NCBI RefSeq assembly: GCF_021922985.1
Contig: NZ_CP040788.1
Span: forward strand, 930,001 to 994,000
Direction of reading: 5' to 3'
DNA from: Clavibacter michiganensis subsp. tessellarius
Lineage (GTDB): Bacteria; Actinomycetota; Actinomycetes; Actinomycetales; Microbacteriaceae
Length of the DNA stretch: 64,000 bases
Shown here: positions 32,393-43,374 of the stretch, piece by piece
Position numbering within the stretch: position 1 is the first letter of the stretch
Layout: each line of letters opens with the position of its first letter
Translations under genes and position numbers: made by a program
The notes under the pieces: generated by a model
What the model was told of the DNA's origin: nothing
The model's database searches: none
The model's input: only the letters and a program-made list of their open reading frames with translations

Positions 32393-32842
32393 TCATGATC
32401 GCCGCGATCCCCGGATCGCGGCGATCAGTCGTTCCGGGTCCCGCGTGGACAGCAGCCAGTACGGCGCCGGGTCCGTCGGGTCGAGCAGCGGTACGCGGAC
32501 CACCGGATCCACCCACCCGCGGATCACGAGGTGCGCCCGCGCGTGGAGGCGCACGCCGCGCTCGGCCGTCGCCTCGGCACCGCGGAACCCCTCGGGGTCG
32601 CCGAGCTGGTCGACGTCGATGGACGCGGGACCGGCGCGCAGCCGTCCGTCGGCCACCTCGATGACTGGGCTGGTGAGCACGAGGACGGCGACGACGCCCC
32701 CGTAGAGGACGATCGCGACCACCACGCCGGCCAGCACGCTGATGGGGAGGAACACGAGCAGGCTCGCGGGGATGACCAGGGCGGTGGCGACGAAGAGCCA
32801 GGGAGCCGGCCGGAGCCGCTCCGCGTAGGGGGAGGCGTGCAT
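32393..32842 (-). CDS. DUF3093 family membrane protein
   Basis: A 149-residue protein with two adjacent hydrophobic helices (about residues 14-36 and 38-60) and a C-terminal soluble domain containing the conserved IRGWVDPVVRVPLLDPTDPAPYWLLSTR stretch split over two strands. It is the actinobacterial DUF3093 family; function unknown. It is transcribed divergently from dut, separated by 38 nt, and converges on the DUF4193 gene. Its last codons contain a long perfect inverted repeat (32396-32427) that can terminate the opposing transcript. Confidence 0.85.
   Translation of the reverse strand: MHASPYAERLRPAPWLFVATALVIPASLLVFLPISVLAGVVVAIVLYGGVVAVLVLTSPVIEVADGRLRAGPASIDVDQLGDPEGFRGAEATAERGVRLHARAHLVIRGWVDPVVRVPLLDPTDPAPYWLLSTRDPERLIAAIRGSRRS
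32396..32427 (+). terminator. Terminator hairpin inside the DUF3093 coding end
   Basis: TGATCGCCGCGATCC pairs with GGATCGCGGCGATCA over 15 bp with a 2-nt centre. It lies 50 nt after the DUF4193 stop codon and inside the last codons of DUF3093. Confidence 0.6.
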
Positions 32843-32868
32843 GCGCCTATTCGATCAGATTCCTGCAC

Positions 32869-32874
32869 TAGCCT
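32869..32874 (+). promoter_or_regulatory. -10 element of dut (leaderless)
   Basis: TAGCCT ends 6 nt before the dut GTG at 32881; no Shine-Dalgarno sequence is present. Confidence 0.5.
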
Positions 32875-32880
32875 CGGACC

Positions 32881-33351
32881 GTGCCCGATCCCGTCGACGT
32901 CCTCATCGCGGGCGACGCCCCGATCCCCGCCTACGCGCACCCCGGCGACGCCGGCGCCGACCTCGTGAGCGCGGAGGCCGTGCGCCTCGAGCCCGGACGA
33001 CGGGCCACCGTCGGGACCGGCGTCTCGATCGCCCTCCCCGACGGCTACGCCGCCTTCGTGCTGCCGCGCAGCGGGCTCGCCGCGCGACACGGCATCACCA
33101 TCGTCAACGCGCCCGGCACCGTCGACGCCGGCTACCGCGGCGAGATCCGGGTGACGCTCCTCAACACCGACGCCGACGACGCGTACGATGTCGCGGTCGG
33201 CGACCGCATCGCGCAGGTCGTCGTCATGCCGGTCAGCCGGGTGCGCTTCGTGCCCGTGGAGAAGCTGCCCGGGAGCCACCGCGGCTCGGGGGGCTTCGGC
33301 TCCACGGGCACCGGCGCCCTCCCCGCCCGAGAGTCAGGAGACCGAACATGA
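32881..33351 (+). CDS. dut: dUTP diphosphatase
   Basis: Trimeric dUTPase, converting dUTP to dUMP and pyrophosphate to keep uracil out of DNA. All five family motifs are present in 156 residues: AHPGDAGADL (1), PRSGLAARHG (2), GTVDAGYRGEIRV with the catalytic Asp (3), GDRIAQVVV (4), and the P-loop-like RGSGGFGSTG (5). It starts with GTG close behind a -10 box. Its stop codon overlaps the ATG of the DUF3710 gene (ATGA), so the three genes dut, DUF3710 and DUF3159 form one coupled operon. Confidence 0.96.
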   Translation: MPDPVDVLIAGDAPIPAYAHPGDAGADLVSAEAVRLEPGRRATVGTGVSIALPDGYAAFVLPRSGLAARHGITIVNAPGTVDAGYRGEIRVTLLNTDADDAYDVAVGDRIAQVVVMPVSRVRFVPVEKLPGSHRGSGGFGSTGTGALPARESGDRT

Positions 33352-34037
33352 CCGACGACACCACCGACCAGCCCGACGACGCCGTCGCGGACGAGGCCGA
33401 GCACGTCCTCGACGCGAAGTCCGCGCCCGACGACCGGGCCGACGAGGGTCCCCTCGACGAGACCGAGGCGAACCCGGTCCGTCCCTACGTCGACCTCGGC
33501 GGGATCAAGATCCTGCCGCGCGAGGGCCTCCACCTCCGCCTCGAGGTGGCCGAGGGCACGCAGCAGGTCGTCGCCGTCGGGCTCGACTTCGCCGAGTCCA
33601 GCCTCCAGGTGCAGCCGTTCGCGGCGCCGCGCTCGAGAGGGCTGTGGCACGAGATCCGCACGACCATCGGCGAGCAGATCCAGCGGCAGGGCGGCACGAC
33701 GCGCCTCGCCGACGGCCCGTTCGGCCCCGAGCTGCACGCGGTCATCCCCGTCGTCCCGCAGCCGGGCCAGCCCGCGGCGACCACGCGCGACGCGCGCTTC
33801 ATCGGCGTCGACGGACCGCGCTGGTTCCTGCGCGGCGTCATCACGGGCCGGGCCGTGTCCGACCCCGAGGCGGCCGCCGCCGTCGAGGACCTGTTCCGCA
33901 GCGTCGTCGTGGTCCGCGGATCCTCGCCCATGCCGCCGCGCGACCTCATCCCCCTGAAGATGCCGGCCGCGCAGGTCGGCACCACGTCGGGCGCCGCACC
34001 CGCAGGCGAGGCCGCGGCTCCGGCCCTGGGCTCCTGA
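33348..34037 (+). CDS. DUF3710 family protein
   Basis: A 229-residue soluble protein with an acidic disordered N-terminus (about 1-45) and a conserved core starting YVDLGGIKILPREGLHLRLE. The core goes on through LWHEIRTTIGEQIQRQGG, DGPFGPELHAVIPV, and a Trp-Phe strand (GPRWFLRGVITGRA), ending in LPLKMP-like LIPLKMP. It belongs to the actinobacterial DUF3710 family of unknown function, always near dut. Its ATG overlaps the dut stop by 4 nt, and GGAG lies 7-10 nt upstream. Confidence 0.9.
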   Translation: MTDDTTDQPDDAVADEAEHVLDAKSAPDDRADEGPLDETEANPVRPYVDLGGIKILPREGLHLRLEVAEGTQQVVAVGLDFAESSLQVQPFAAPRSRGLWHEIRTTIGEQIQRQGGTTRLADGPFGPELHAVIPVVPQPGQPAATTRDARFIGVDGPRWFLRGVITGRAVSDPEAAAAVEDLFRSVVVVRGSSPMPPRDLIPLKMPAAQVGTTSGAAPAGEAAAPALGS

Positions 34038-34039
34038 GC

Positions 34040-34810
34040 ATGACGGCGGGGGAGGAGCCGCGCCGGCCGGAGCCCGGTCCCGACGCGCGGCCCGAGCAGC
34101 CGGCTCCCGCCCCCGCTCCCGGTGAGGCGATCGGCGCGAGCATGGCCCAGGCGGCCGAGCGCGCCGGGCTCGGCCAGGCCGCGCGCGGCGAGCAGATGAC
34201 CGCCTCCGCCCTGATCGGCGCCATGGGCGGGGTCCGCGGCGTCCTCGAGGCGATCGTGCCGGGCCTCCTCTTCCTCGTCGCCTTCACGATCACGCGCGAC
34301 GTCGTGCTGTCCGTCGCCGTCCCGGTCGCGGTCGCGGTCGCGGCTGTCGTCGCGCGGCTGATCCAGCGATCGGCCGTGGCGCCGGCCGTCGGCGGCCTCG
34401 TCGGCATCGTGATCTCCGCCGTCCTCGCCCTCCGCTCCGGGGAGGGCCGGGACTTCTACGCGCTCGGCCTCTGGACCAACGGGGCGTACTTCACGGCCCT
34501 GCTGGTCTCCGTCCTCGTCGGCTGGCCGCTCGTCGGCGTCGCCGTCGGGTTCCTGATGGGGGACGGCACCGCCTGGCGACGCGATCGCCGGAAGGCGCGC
34601 GCCCTCCGCCTCCTCACGGTGGTGTGGGTCGGCTTCTTCGGCCTCCGCCTCGCGGTGCAGCTCCCGCTCTACCTGGCCGACTCCATCGACGCGCTCGGCG
34701 TCGCCCGCCTCGTCATGGGCACGCCCCTCTACGGCGTGCTGCTCGTGCTCTCCTGGCTGTTCGTCCGCGCGGTGTACGCGGGCGAGCGGTCCGCTCGGCC
34801 CGCCGCCTGA
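34040..34810 (+). CDS. DUF3159 family membrane protein
   Basis: A 256-residue integral membrane protein. After a Pro/Ala/Glu-rich start (about 1-45) come LIGAMGGVRGVLEAIVPGLLF and five or six hydrophobic helices spread to the C-terminus; a basic loop (WRRDRRKARALRLL) separates the last pair. It matches the actinobacterial DUF3159 family; function unknown, though membrane topology suggests a transport or permease-like role. The ATG is 2 nt after the DUF3710 stop, in the dut operon. Confidence 0.85.
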   Translation: MTAGEEPRRPEPGPDARPEQPAPAPAPGEAIGASMAQAAERAGLGQAARGEQMTASALIGAMGGVRGVLEAIVPGLLFLVAFTITRDVVLSVAVPVAVAVAAVVARLIQRSAVAPAVGGLVGIVISAVLALRSGEGRDFYALGLWTNGAYFTALLVSVLVGWPLVGVAVGFLMGDGTAWRRDRRKARALRLLTVVWVGFFGLRLAVQLPLYLADSIDALGVARLVMGTPLYGVLLVLSWLFVRAVYAGERSARPAA

Positions 34811-34869
34811 GCCGTCACCCGCCGGCCCGGGCGCGCCGCGGCGCCGGGCCACCGATGCGGTGATACGTT

Positions 34870-34887
34870 TATCTCGACGTCGAGATA
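34870..34887. promoter_or_regulatory. Perfect 18-bp palindrome upstream of acnA
   Basis: TATCTCGACGTCGAGATA reads the same on both strands. It lies 137 bp before the acnA GTG in an otherwise plain 213-bp intergenic region. The AT-rich ends and full symmetry suggest an operator for a dimeric regulator; no matching regulator gene is nearby, so identity is unknown. Confidence 0.55.
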
Positions 34888-35023
34888 CATCGACGCCGTC
34901 CCCGCCTCGCGTCGGCGCGCCCGCTCAGGGTCGCCTTACTGGACCCGGCCGCGGCGGGCGACCAAGATCGGATGACGGGCGGAACGCGGGTTCCGCGCCC
35001 ATCCAGCGAGGGAAGAGGGCCAC

Positions 35024-37837
<2,814 letters not shown>

Positions 37838-37846
37838 CAGCACCCT

Positions 37847-37879
37847 GAGGAGGCCGGGCGGCGACGCCCGGCCTCCTTC
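37847..37879 (+). terminator. acnA terminator
   Basis: GAGGAGGCCGGGCG pairs with CGCCCGGCCTCCTT around GCGA, starting 9 nt after the acnA stop codon. Confidence 0.75.
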
Positions 37880-37951
37880 GTGCATGCAGGGCCCTGCGTA
37901 CACTCGAATCGGCGGACGTCGCGACATGGCGTCCGAGGGAAGGCGGTCAGC

Positions 37952-39904
37952 ATGGGAATCCTCGAGACCATCACGGGACCCCGGGACCTCGACCGGCTGA
38001 GCCGCGAGCAGATGCTCGAGCTCGCCGCGGAGATCCGGCAGTTCCTCGTGGCGGAGGTGTCCAAGACCGGCGGCCACCTGGGCCCCAACCTCGGCGTCGT
38101 GGAGACGACCCTCGCGATCCACCGGGTCTTCGACTCGCCGAAGGACCCCATCGTCTTCGACACCGGGCACCAGTCGTACGTGCACAAGCTCGTGACGGGC
38201 CGCCAGGACTTCAGCCGGCTCCGCGCCTCCGGGGGCCTCGCCGGCTACCCGCAGCGGTCGGAGTCCGAGCACGACATCGTGGAGAGCTCGCACGCGTCCA
38301 GCTCGCTGAGCTGGGCCGACGGCATCTCGCGCGCCTTCGGCATCACGGGGCAGACCGACCGGCACGTGGTCGCGGTGGTGGGCGACGGCGCCCTCACCGG
38401 CGGCATGACGTGGGAGGCGCTCAACAACATCTCCGACGACAACACGCGGAAGCTGATCATCGTCGTCAACGACAACGGCCGCTCCTACGCGCCGACCATC
38501 GGCGGCATGGCGCGGTTCCTCAACACCGTGCGCACGCGCCGCACCTACCGCGGCCTGTACGAGACCAGCCAACGCGTCTTCGGCGTCTTCGGCGCGCCGG
38601 GGGACAGCCTCTACCGCGGGCTCCGCGGCGGGCTGCACGGCTTCCTCACGCGGGTCACCGACAACGAGGCGCTGTACTCGAACCTCGACATCAAGTACCT
38701 GGGGCCCATCGACGGCCACGACCAGCAGGCGATGGAGGAGGCGCTCGAGCAGGCGCGCGACTACGGCGCCCCGGTCATCGTCCATGCCATCACCGAGAAG
38801 GGCCGCGGCTACGAGCCCGCGCGCCGGGACGTGGCCGACCAGTTCCACGCCGTCGGCCAGATCGACCCCGAGACGGGGGAGCCGATCGACGCCGCGCAGG
38901 CGGCGAGCTGGACGAGCGTGTTCGCGGACGAGATCCTCGCCCTCGCGGACGAGGACCCGCGCATCGTCGGCATCACGGCCGCGATGCTGCGTCCCGTGGG
39001 CCTCCACAAGTTCGCGGAGAAGCACCCCGACCGCGTGCACGACGTCGGCATCGCCGAGCAGCACGCGGTGACGAGCGCGGCCGGCCTCGCGTACGGCGGC
39101 CTCCACCCCGTCGTCGCGCTCTACGCCACCTTCGTGAACCGGGCGTTCGACCAGGTCCTCATGGACGTGGCGCTGCACCGCGCCGGCGTGACCTTCGTGC
39201 TCGACCGCGCGGGCGTCACCGGCCCCGACGGGCCCAGCCACCACGGCATGTGGGACCTCGCGCTGCTGCAGATCGTGCCGCACATCCGCCTGAGCGCCCC
39301 GCGCGACGCGACGCGGCTCCGCGAGGAGCTGGGGGAGGCCGTGAAGGTGGACGACGCGCCCACGGTCGTGCGCTTCTCGAAGGGCACCGTGGGCGACGAG
39401 ATCGAGGCGCTGCGGCGCCTGGACGACGGTGTCGACGTGCTGCACGAGTCGGAGGCGAAGGACGTCCTCATCGTCACCGTGGGCCCGATGGCCGCCATGG
39501 GCATCGAGGTCGCCGAGCGGCTCCAGGCGCAGGGCATCGGCGCGACCGTCGTGGATCCGCGTTGGGTCGTCCCCGTGCCGCGGAGCGTCGTGGAGCTCGG
39601 GGGCACGCACCGCCTGGTCGTGACCATCGAGGACGGCGTGGTCGTGGGCGGCATCGGCACCCGGATCCGCCAGGACCTCCGCGAGGCCGGCATCGACACG
39701 GGCGTCACCGAGCTGGGCCTGCCGGACGAGTTCCTCGACCACGCGAGCCGCGGCGAGATCCTCGAGCGCGTCGGCCTGACGCCGCAGCACATCGCGCGCG
39801 ACGTGGTCGCGCAGGTCCTCGGCAGCCGCGTGCCGTCCGCCCGCCCGCTGCGCGACGACGCCGACCGCGTCTCCGTGGCGCCGGAGGAGGACGAGCAGGC
39901 CTAA
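37952..39904 (+). CDS. dxs: 1-deoxy-D-xylulose-5-phosphate synthase
   Basis: This thiamine-diphosphate enzyme condenses pyruvate and glyceraldehyde-3-phosphate, the entry step of the MEP isoprenoid pathway. In 650 residues: SKTGGHLGPNLGVVE and FDTGHQSYVHKLVTGR (N-terminal His residues), the ThDP motif VGDGALTGGMTWEALNN (GDG...NN), and KGRGYEPA. The pyrimidine domain has AEQHAVTSAAGLA and FVLDRAGVTGPDGPSHHGMWDL. The ATG at 37952 has AGGGAAGGCGG upstream. It stands alone between the acnA terminator and the dxs/fad terminator. Confidence 0.97.
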   Translation: MGILETITGPRDLDRLSREQMLELAAEIRQFLVAEVSKTGGHLGPNLGVVETTLAIHRVFDSPKDPIVFDTGHQSYVHKLVTGRQDFSRLRASGGLAGYPQRSESEHDIVESSHASSSLSWADGISRAFGITGQTDRHVVAVVGDGALTGGMTWEALNNISDDNTRKLIIVVNDNGRSYAPTIGGMARFLNTVRTRRTYRGLYETSQRVFGVFGAPGDSLYRGLRGGLHGFLTRVTDNEALYSNLDIKYLGPIDGHDQQAMEEALEQARDYGAPVIVHAITEKGRGYEPARRDVADQFHAVGQIDPETGEPIDAAQAASWTSVFADEILALADEDPRIVGITAAMLRPVGLHKFAEKHPDRVHDVGIAEQHAVTSAAGLAYGGLHPVVALYATFVNRAFDQVLMDVALHRAGVTFVLDRAGVTGPDGPSHHGMWDLALLQIVPHIRLSAPRDATRLREELGEAVKVDDAPTVVRFSKGTVGDEIEALRRLDDGVDVLHESEAKDVLIVTVGPMAAMGIEVAERLQAQGIGATVVDPRWVVPVPRSVVELGGTHRLVVTIEDGVVVGGIGTRIRQDLREAGIDTGVTELGLPDEFLDHASRGEILERVGLTPQHIARDVVAQVLGSRVPSARPLRDDADRVSVAPEEDEQA

Positions 39905-39916
39905 CCGCCGCGTCGC

Positions 39917-39957
39917 ACGACGGAGGGCCCGGCCATCACGGCCGGGCCCTCCGTCGT
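39917..39957. terminator. Bidirectional terminator between dxs and the fad operon
   Basis: A perfect 18-bp stem (39917-39934 with 39940-39957) closes on a 5-nt loop between the two convergent stop codons. Confidence 0.85.
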
Positions 39958-39968
39958 CCGGTGGAGCG

Positions 39969-42098
39969 CTACGCCACGCCGCGGATCGCCGGCCGGTGGA
40001 ACGTCGTGCCGAACGCGCGCTCGCTCGCGCCGACCCGGTCGAGGTAGGGCGTGAGGCCGCCCATCTGGAACGGGTAGCCGGCGCCGAGGATGAGGCACAG
40101 GTCGATGTCCTCCGCCGCGTGCACCACGTCGTCCTCGAGCATGCGGTGCACCTCGTCGGCGAGCCCCGTCTCGACCCGCTCGCGGATCGCCTCGGCCGTC
40201 ATCGGGTCCTTGCCCCCCTTCACGATCTTGACGGCCTCCTTGTCGAAGCCCGTCGGCCGGCCCTTCGCGTCACGCGCGTAGATGCGCCCGAGGTCCGCGA
40301 GCCGGTGCAGGTTCGGGCTCTCGAAGAACCGGTCCGGGAACGCCGCGTGATGCGTGTCCAGCACGTGCGCCCCGACCTTGAGGCCGACGAGCTCGAGCAG
40401 CTCGAACGGCGTCATGGGGAGGCCGAAGGGCGCGAGCGACCGGTCGACGACCTCGAAGGGCGTGCCCGTGTCGACCGCGTGCATGGCCTCGCCGAGCACC
40501 TTGGCGAGGATCCGGTTGACGACGAAGCCCGGGGTGTCGCGCGTGATGACGGCGTTCTTGTTGAGCTTCCGCGCGACCTGCATCGCGGTGGAGAGCGTCG
40601 CGTCCGTGGTCTGCGGCGTGCGCACGACCTCGATGAGCGGCATGACCGCGACCGGGTTGAAGAAGTGGAAGCCCACGAGGCGCTCCGGGTGCGCGAGCCG
40701 CTCGCCGATCCGCTCCACCGAGAGGGACGACGTGTTGGTCGCGAGGATCGCGGTGTCGGAGACGTGCTGCTCGATCTCCGCGAAGACCGCCTGCTTCACG
40801 CCCAGCTCCTCGAAGACGGCCTCGATGACCCAGTCCGCGTCGGCGAAGTCGGCCTTGTCGGTCGTGCCCGTGACGAGCGCCGTGAGGCGGTTGGCCTCGT
40901 CGCGGGAGACGCGCCCCTTCTCGGCGAGCTTCCGGATCTCGCCGTGGATGCCGGCGACGCCCGCGTCCACGCGCGCCTGGTCGAGGTCGGTGATGACCAC
41001 GGGCACCTGGAGGCGGCGGACGAACAGCAGCGCGAACTGCGAGGCCATGAGCCCGGCGCCGACGACGCCGACCTTGGTCACGGGCCGCGCGAGGTCCTTG
41101 TCCGGGGCGCCCGCCGGCCGCTTCGCCCGCTTCTGCACGAGGTCGAAGGCGTAGATGCTCGCGCGGAACTGGTCGCCGGAGATGAGGTCGGCGAGGGCCT
41201 CGTCCTCGGCGGCGAAGCCCTCCTCGCGCGTGCTGCGCTTGGCGGCCTGCAGCAGGTCGAGCGCCCGGTACGGCGACTGCGCGACCGTGCCGATGCGCTG
41301 CTCGAGCGACCTGCGGGCGATGCCGATGGCGACGTCCCACTTGGCGATGCGCTCGAGGCGGCCGGGCGCGTTCGGACGCGTGACCTCGATCGCGCCGGAG
41401 ATGACGCCGTCGGCCCAGCGGATCGACTGCTCGAGGAACGACGCGGACGGGAAGGACGCGTCGGCGATGCCGAGCTCCATGACGTCCGCGGCCTTCAGCG
41501 TGCGGTTGTTCTTGAGCGGGTTCTCGATGATCACCCTGAGGGCGTTCTCGATGCCGATGAGGTTCGGCAGCAGCCACGCGCCGCCCCAGCCGGGGATGAT
41601 CCCGAGGAACACCTCGGGCAGCGCGACGGCGGGGACGGATTCGTCGACCGTGCGGTAGTCGGAGTTGAGGCCGATCTCGAGCCCGCCGCCGAGCGCGAGC
41701 CCGTTGACGAACGTGAACGACGGGACGCCGAGCCGGTGCAGCCGACCCAGCGTGTCGTGCCCGAGCTGCGCCATCTGCCGGCCGACCTCGCGGCTGGGGA
41801 TCTCGCCGACCTTGCTGAGGTCGGCGCCCGCGGCGAGGATGAACGGCTTGCCGGTGATCGCGACGCCGCGGATCTCCCCGGCGGCCGCGCGTGCCGCGAG
41901 CCGGTCGAGCACGTCGGCGAGCTCGAGCAGCGTGGCCGGGCCGAGGGTGGACGGCCGGGTGTGGTCGCGCCCGTTGTCGAGCGTGACGAGCGCGAGCACG
42001 CCGCCGGAGGGCAGCGGCACGTCGCGGACGAACGAGTGGGTGACGACCTCGTCGGGATCGAGCGCCACGAGCTCCCGGAAGCGGCTGGTGTCGGTCAC
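39969..42098 (-). CDS. fadB: 3-hydroxyacyl-CoA dehydrogenase / enoyl-CoA hydratase (FadB-type alpha subunit)
   Basis: This bifunctional beta-oxidation enzyme hydrates enoyl-CoA and oxidises 3-hydroxyacyl-CoA. In 709 residues: an N-terminal crotonase domain (about 1-300) with GKPFILAAGADLS and NGLALGGGLEIGLNSDYR plus the PEVFLGIIPGWGG glutamate region. Then an NAD-binding domain (KVGVVGAGLMASQFA near residue 330) and the dehydrogenase C-terminal domains (LVGFHFFNPVAVMPLIEVV, DTPGFVVNRIL). The GTG start overlaps the fadA stop by 4 nt (GTGA), so translation is coupled. It would form a complex with the thiolase. Confidence 0.93.
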   Translation of the reverse strand: MTDTSRFRELVALDPDEVVTHSFVRDVPLPSGGVLALVTLDNGRDHTRPSTLGPATLLELADVLDRLAARAAAGEIRGVAITGKPFILAAGADLSKVGEIPSREVGRQMAQLGHDTLGRLHRLGVPSFTFVNGLALGGGLEIGLNSDYRTVDESVPAVALPEVFLGIIPGWGGAWLLPNLIGIENALRVIIENPLKNNRTLKAADVMELGIADASFPSASFLEQSIRWADGVISGAIEVTRPNAPGRLERIAKWDVAIGIARRSLEQRIGTVAQSPYRALDLLQAAKRSTREEGFAAEDEALADLISGDQFRASIYAFDLVQKRAKRPAGAPDKDLARPVTKVGVVGAGLMASQFALLFVRRLQVPVVITDLDQARVDAGVAGIHGEIRKLAEKGRVSRDEANRLTALVTGTTDKADFADADWVIEAVFEELGVKQAVFAEIEQHVSDTAILATNTSSLSVERIGERLAHPERLVGFHFFNPVAVMPLIEVVRTPQTTDATLSTAMQVARKLNKNAVITRDTPGFVVNRILAKVLGEAMHAVDTGTPFEVVDRSLAPFGLPMTPFELLELVGLKVGAHVLDTHHAAFPDRFFESPNLHRLADLGRIYARDAKGRPTGFDKEAVKIVKGGKDPMTAEAIRERVETGLADEVHRMLEDDVVHAAEDIDLCLILGAGYPFQMGGLTPYLDRVGASERAFGTTFHRPAIRGVA

Positions 42099-43303
42099 TT
42101 GGTCCTCTTCCTCTTGCCGGTGAAGTGCGGGTTCTCCCAGATGACGCTGCCGCCCTGGCCGAGGCCCACGCACATCGCCGTGAGGCCGTAGCGGACCTCG
42201 GGGTGCTGCGCGAACTGGCGCGCGAGCTGGTTCATCAGCCGGACGCCGCTGGACGCGAGCGGGTGCCCGACGGCGATCGCGCCGCCGTACTCGTTGACGC
42301 GCGGGTCGTCGTCGTCGATGCCGAAGTGGTCCAGCAGGCTGAGCACCTGGATGGCGAACGCCTCGTTGAGCTCGAACAGCCCGATGTCGTCGATCGTGAG
42401 GCCGGCCTTGCGGAGCGCCTTCTCGGTGCTGGGCACCGGGCCGATGCCCATGATCTCGGGCTCCACGCCCGCGAAGGCGAACGAGACCAGCGTCATCTTC
42501 GGGGTGAGGCCGAGCTCCTTCACGGCGTCGCCGCTCGCGAGCAGCGCGGCCGTGGCGCCGTCGTTGAGGCCCGACGAGTTGCCGGCCGTGACGCGCCCGT
42601 GCGGGCGGAACGGGGTACGGAGGCCGGCGAGCCCCTCGAGCGTCGTCTCGGGGCGCATGGCCTCGTCGCGCGTCGCGAGCCCCCAGCCGCTCTCGGAGCG
42701 GGTCGCGACGGGCACGAGGTCCGGCTGGATCTCGCCGTTCGCGTACGCGAGGGCTGTCTTCTGCTGGCTCGCGAGCGCATAGCGGTCGGCCCGCTCGCGG
42801 GTGAGCGCGGGGAACCGGTCGTGGATGCGCTCGGCCGTGTTGCCCATGTTGAGGGCGTCCTGGCTCACGAGGCGCTCGGCGAGGAAGCGGGGGTTCGGAT
42901 CCGCGTCGAAGCCCATCGGGTGGCGGCCCATGTGCTCGACGCCGCCCGCGATCGCGAGGTCGTAGGCGCCGAACGCGATGCCGCCGGCGGTGGCGGTGAC
43001 GCTCGTCATGGCGCCCGCGCACATCCGGTCGATGGCGAAGCCCGGCACGGAGCGGGGGAGCCCGGCCAGGAGCGCCGCGGTGCGCCCGAGCGTGAGGCCC
43101 TGGTCGCCCGTCTGGGTCGTGGCCGCGATGGCGACCTCGTCGATCCGGTCCTTCGGGACCTCCGGGTTCCGCTCCAGCAGCCCGATCATGGCCTTGACGA
43201 CGAGGTCGTCGGCCCGGGTCCGCCAGTACATGCCCTTCTCGCCCGCTCGTCCGAACGGGGTGCGTACCCCGTCCACGAAATGGACTTCGGCTCTCTCGAC
43301 CAC
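42095..43303 (-). CDS. fadA: Acetyl-CoA acyltransferase (3-ketoacyl-CoA thiolase)
   Basis: This thiolase cleaves 3-ketoacyl-CoA to acetyl-CoA and a shortened acyl-CoA. In 402 residues: the nucleophile Cys in DRMCAGAMTSV (about residue 94), ELNEAFAIQVLS, the His in GGAIAVGHPLASSGVR, and the second Cys in AMCVGLGQGGSV. A lysine/arginine-rich tail ends the protein. The GTG start follows a GAGGAGG ribosome-binding sequence. It is the first gene of the fadA-fadB operon. Confidence 0.95.
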   Translation of the reverse strand: MVERAEVHFVDGVRTPFGRAGEKGMYWRTRADDLVVKAMIGLLERNPEVPKDRIDEVAIAATTQTGDQGLTLGRTAALLAGLPRSVPGFAIDRMCAGAMTSVTATAGGIAFGAYDLAIAGGVEHMGRHPMGFDADPNPRFLAERLVSQDALNMGNTAERIHDRFPALTRERADRYALASQQKTALAYANGEIQPDLVPVATRSESGWGLATRDEAMRPETTLEGLAGLRTPFRPHGRVTAGNSSGLNDGATAALLASGDAVKELGLTPKMTLVSFAFAGVEPEIMGIGPVPSTEKALRKAGLTIDDIGLFELNEAFAIQVLSLLDHFGIDDDDPRVNEYGGAIAVGHPLASSGVRLMNQLARQFAQHPEVRYGLTAMCVGLGQGGSVIWENPHFTGKRKRTK

Positions 43304-43374
43304 TGACGCCTCCTCGCATCGATTTCCCCCACCCTAGGAAGAAGCCGGACGGGGGCCGAATCCGTTGACTGTTC

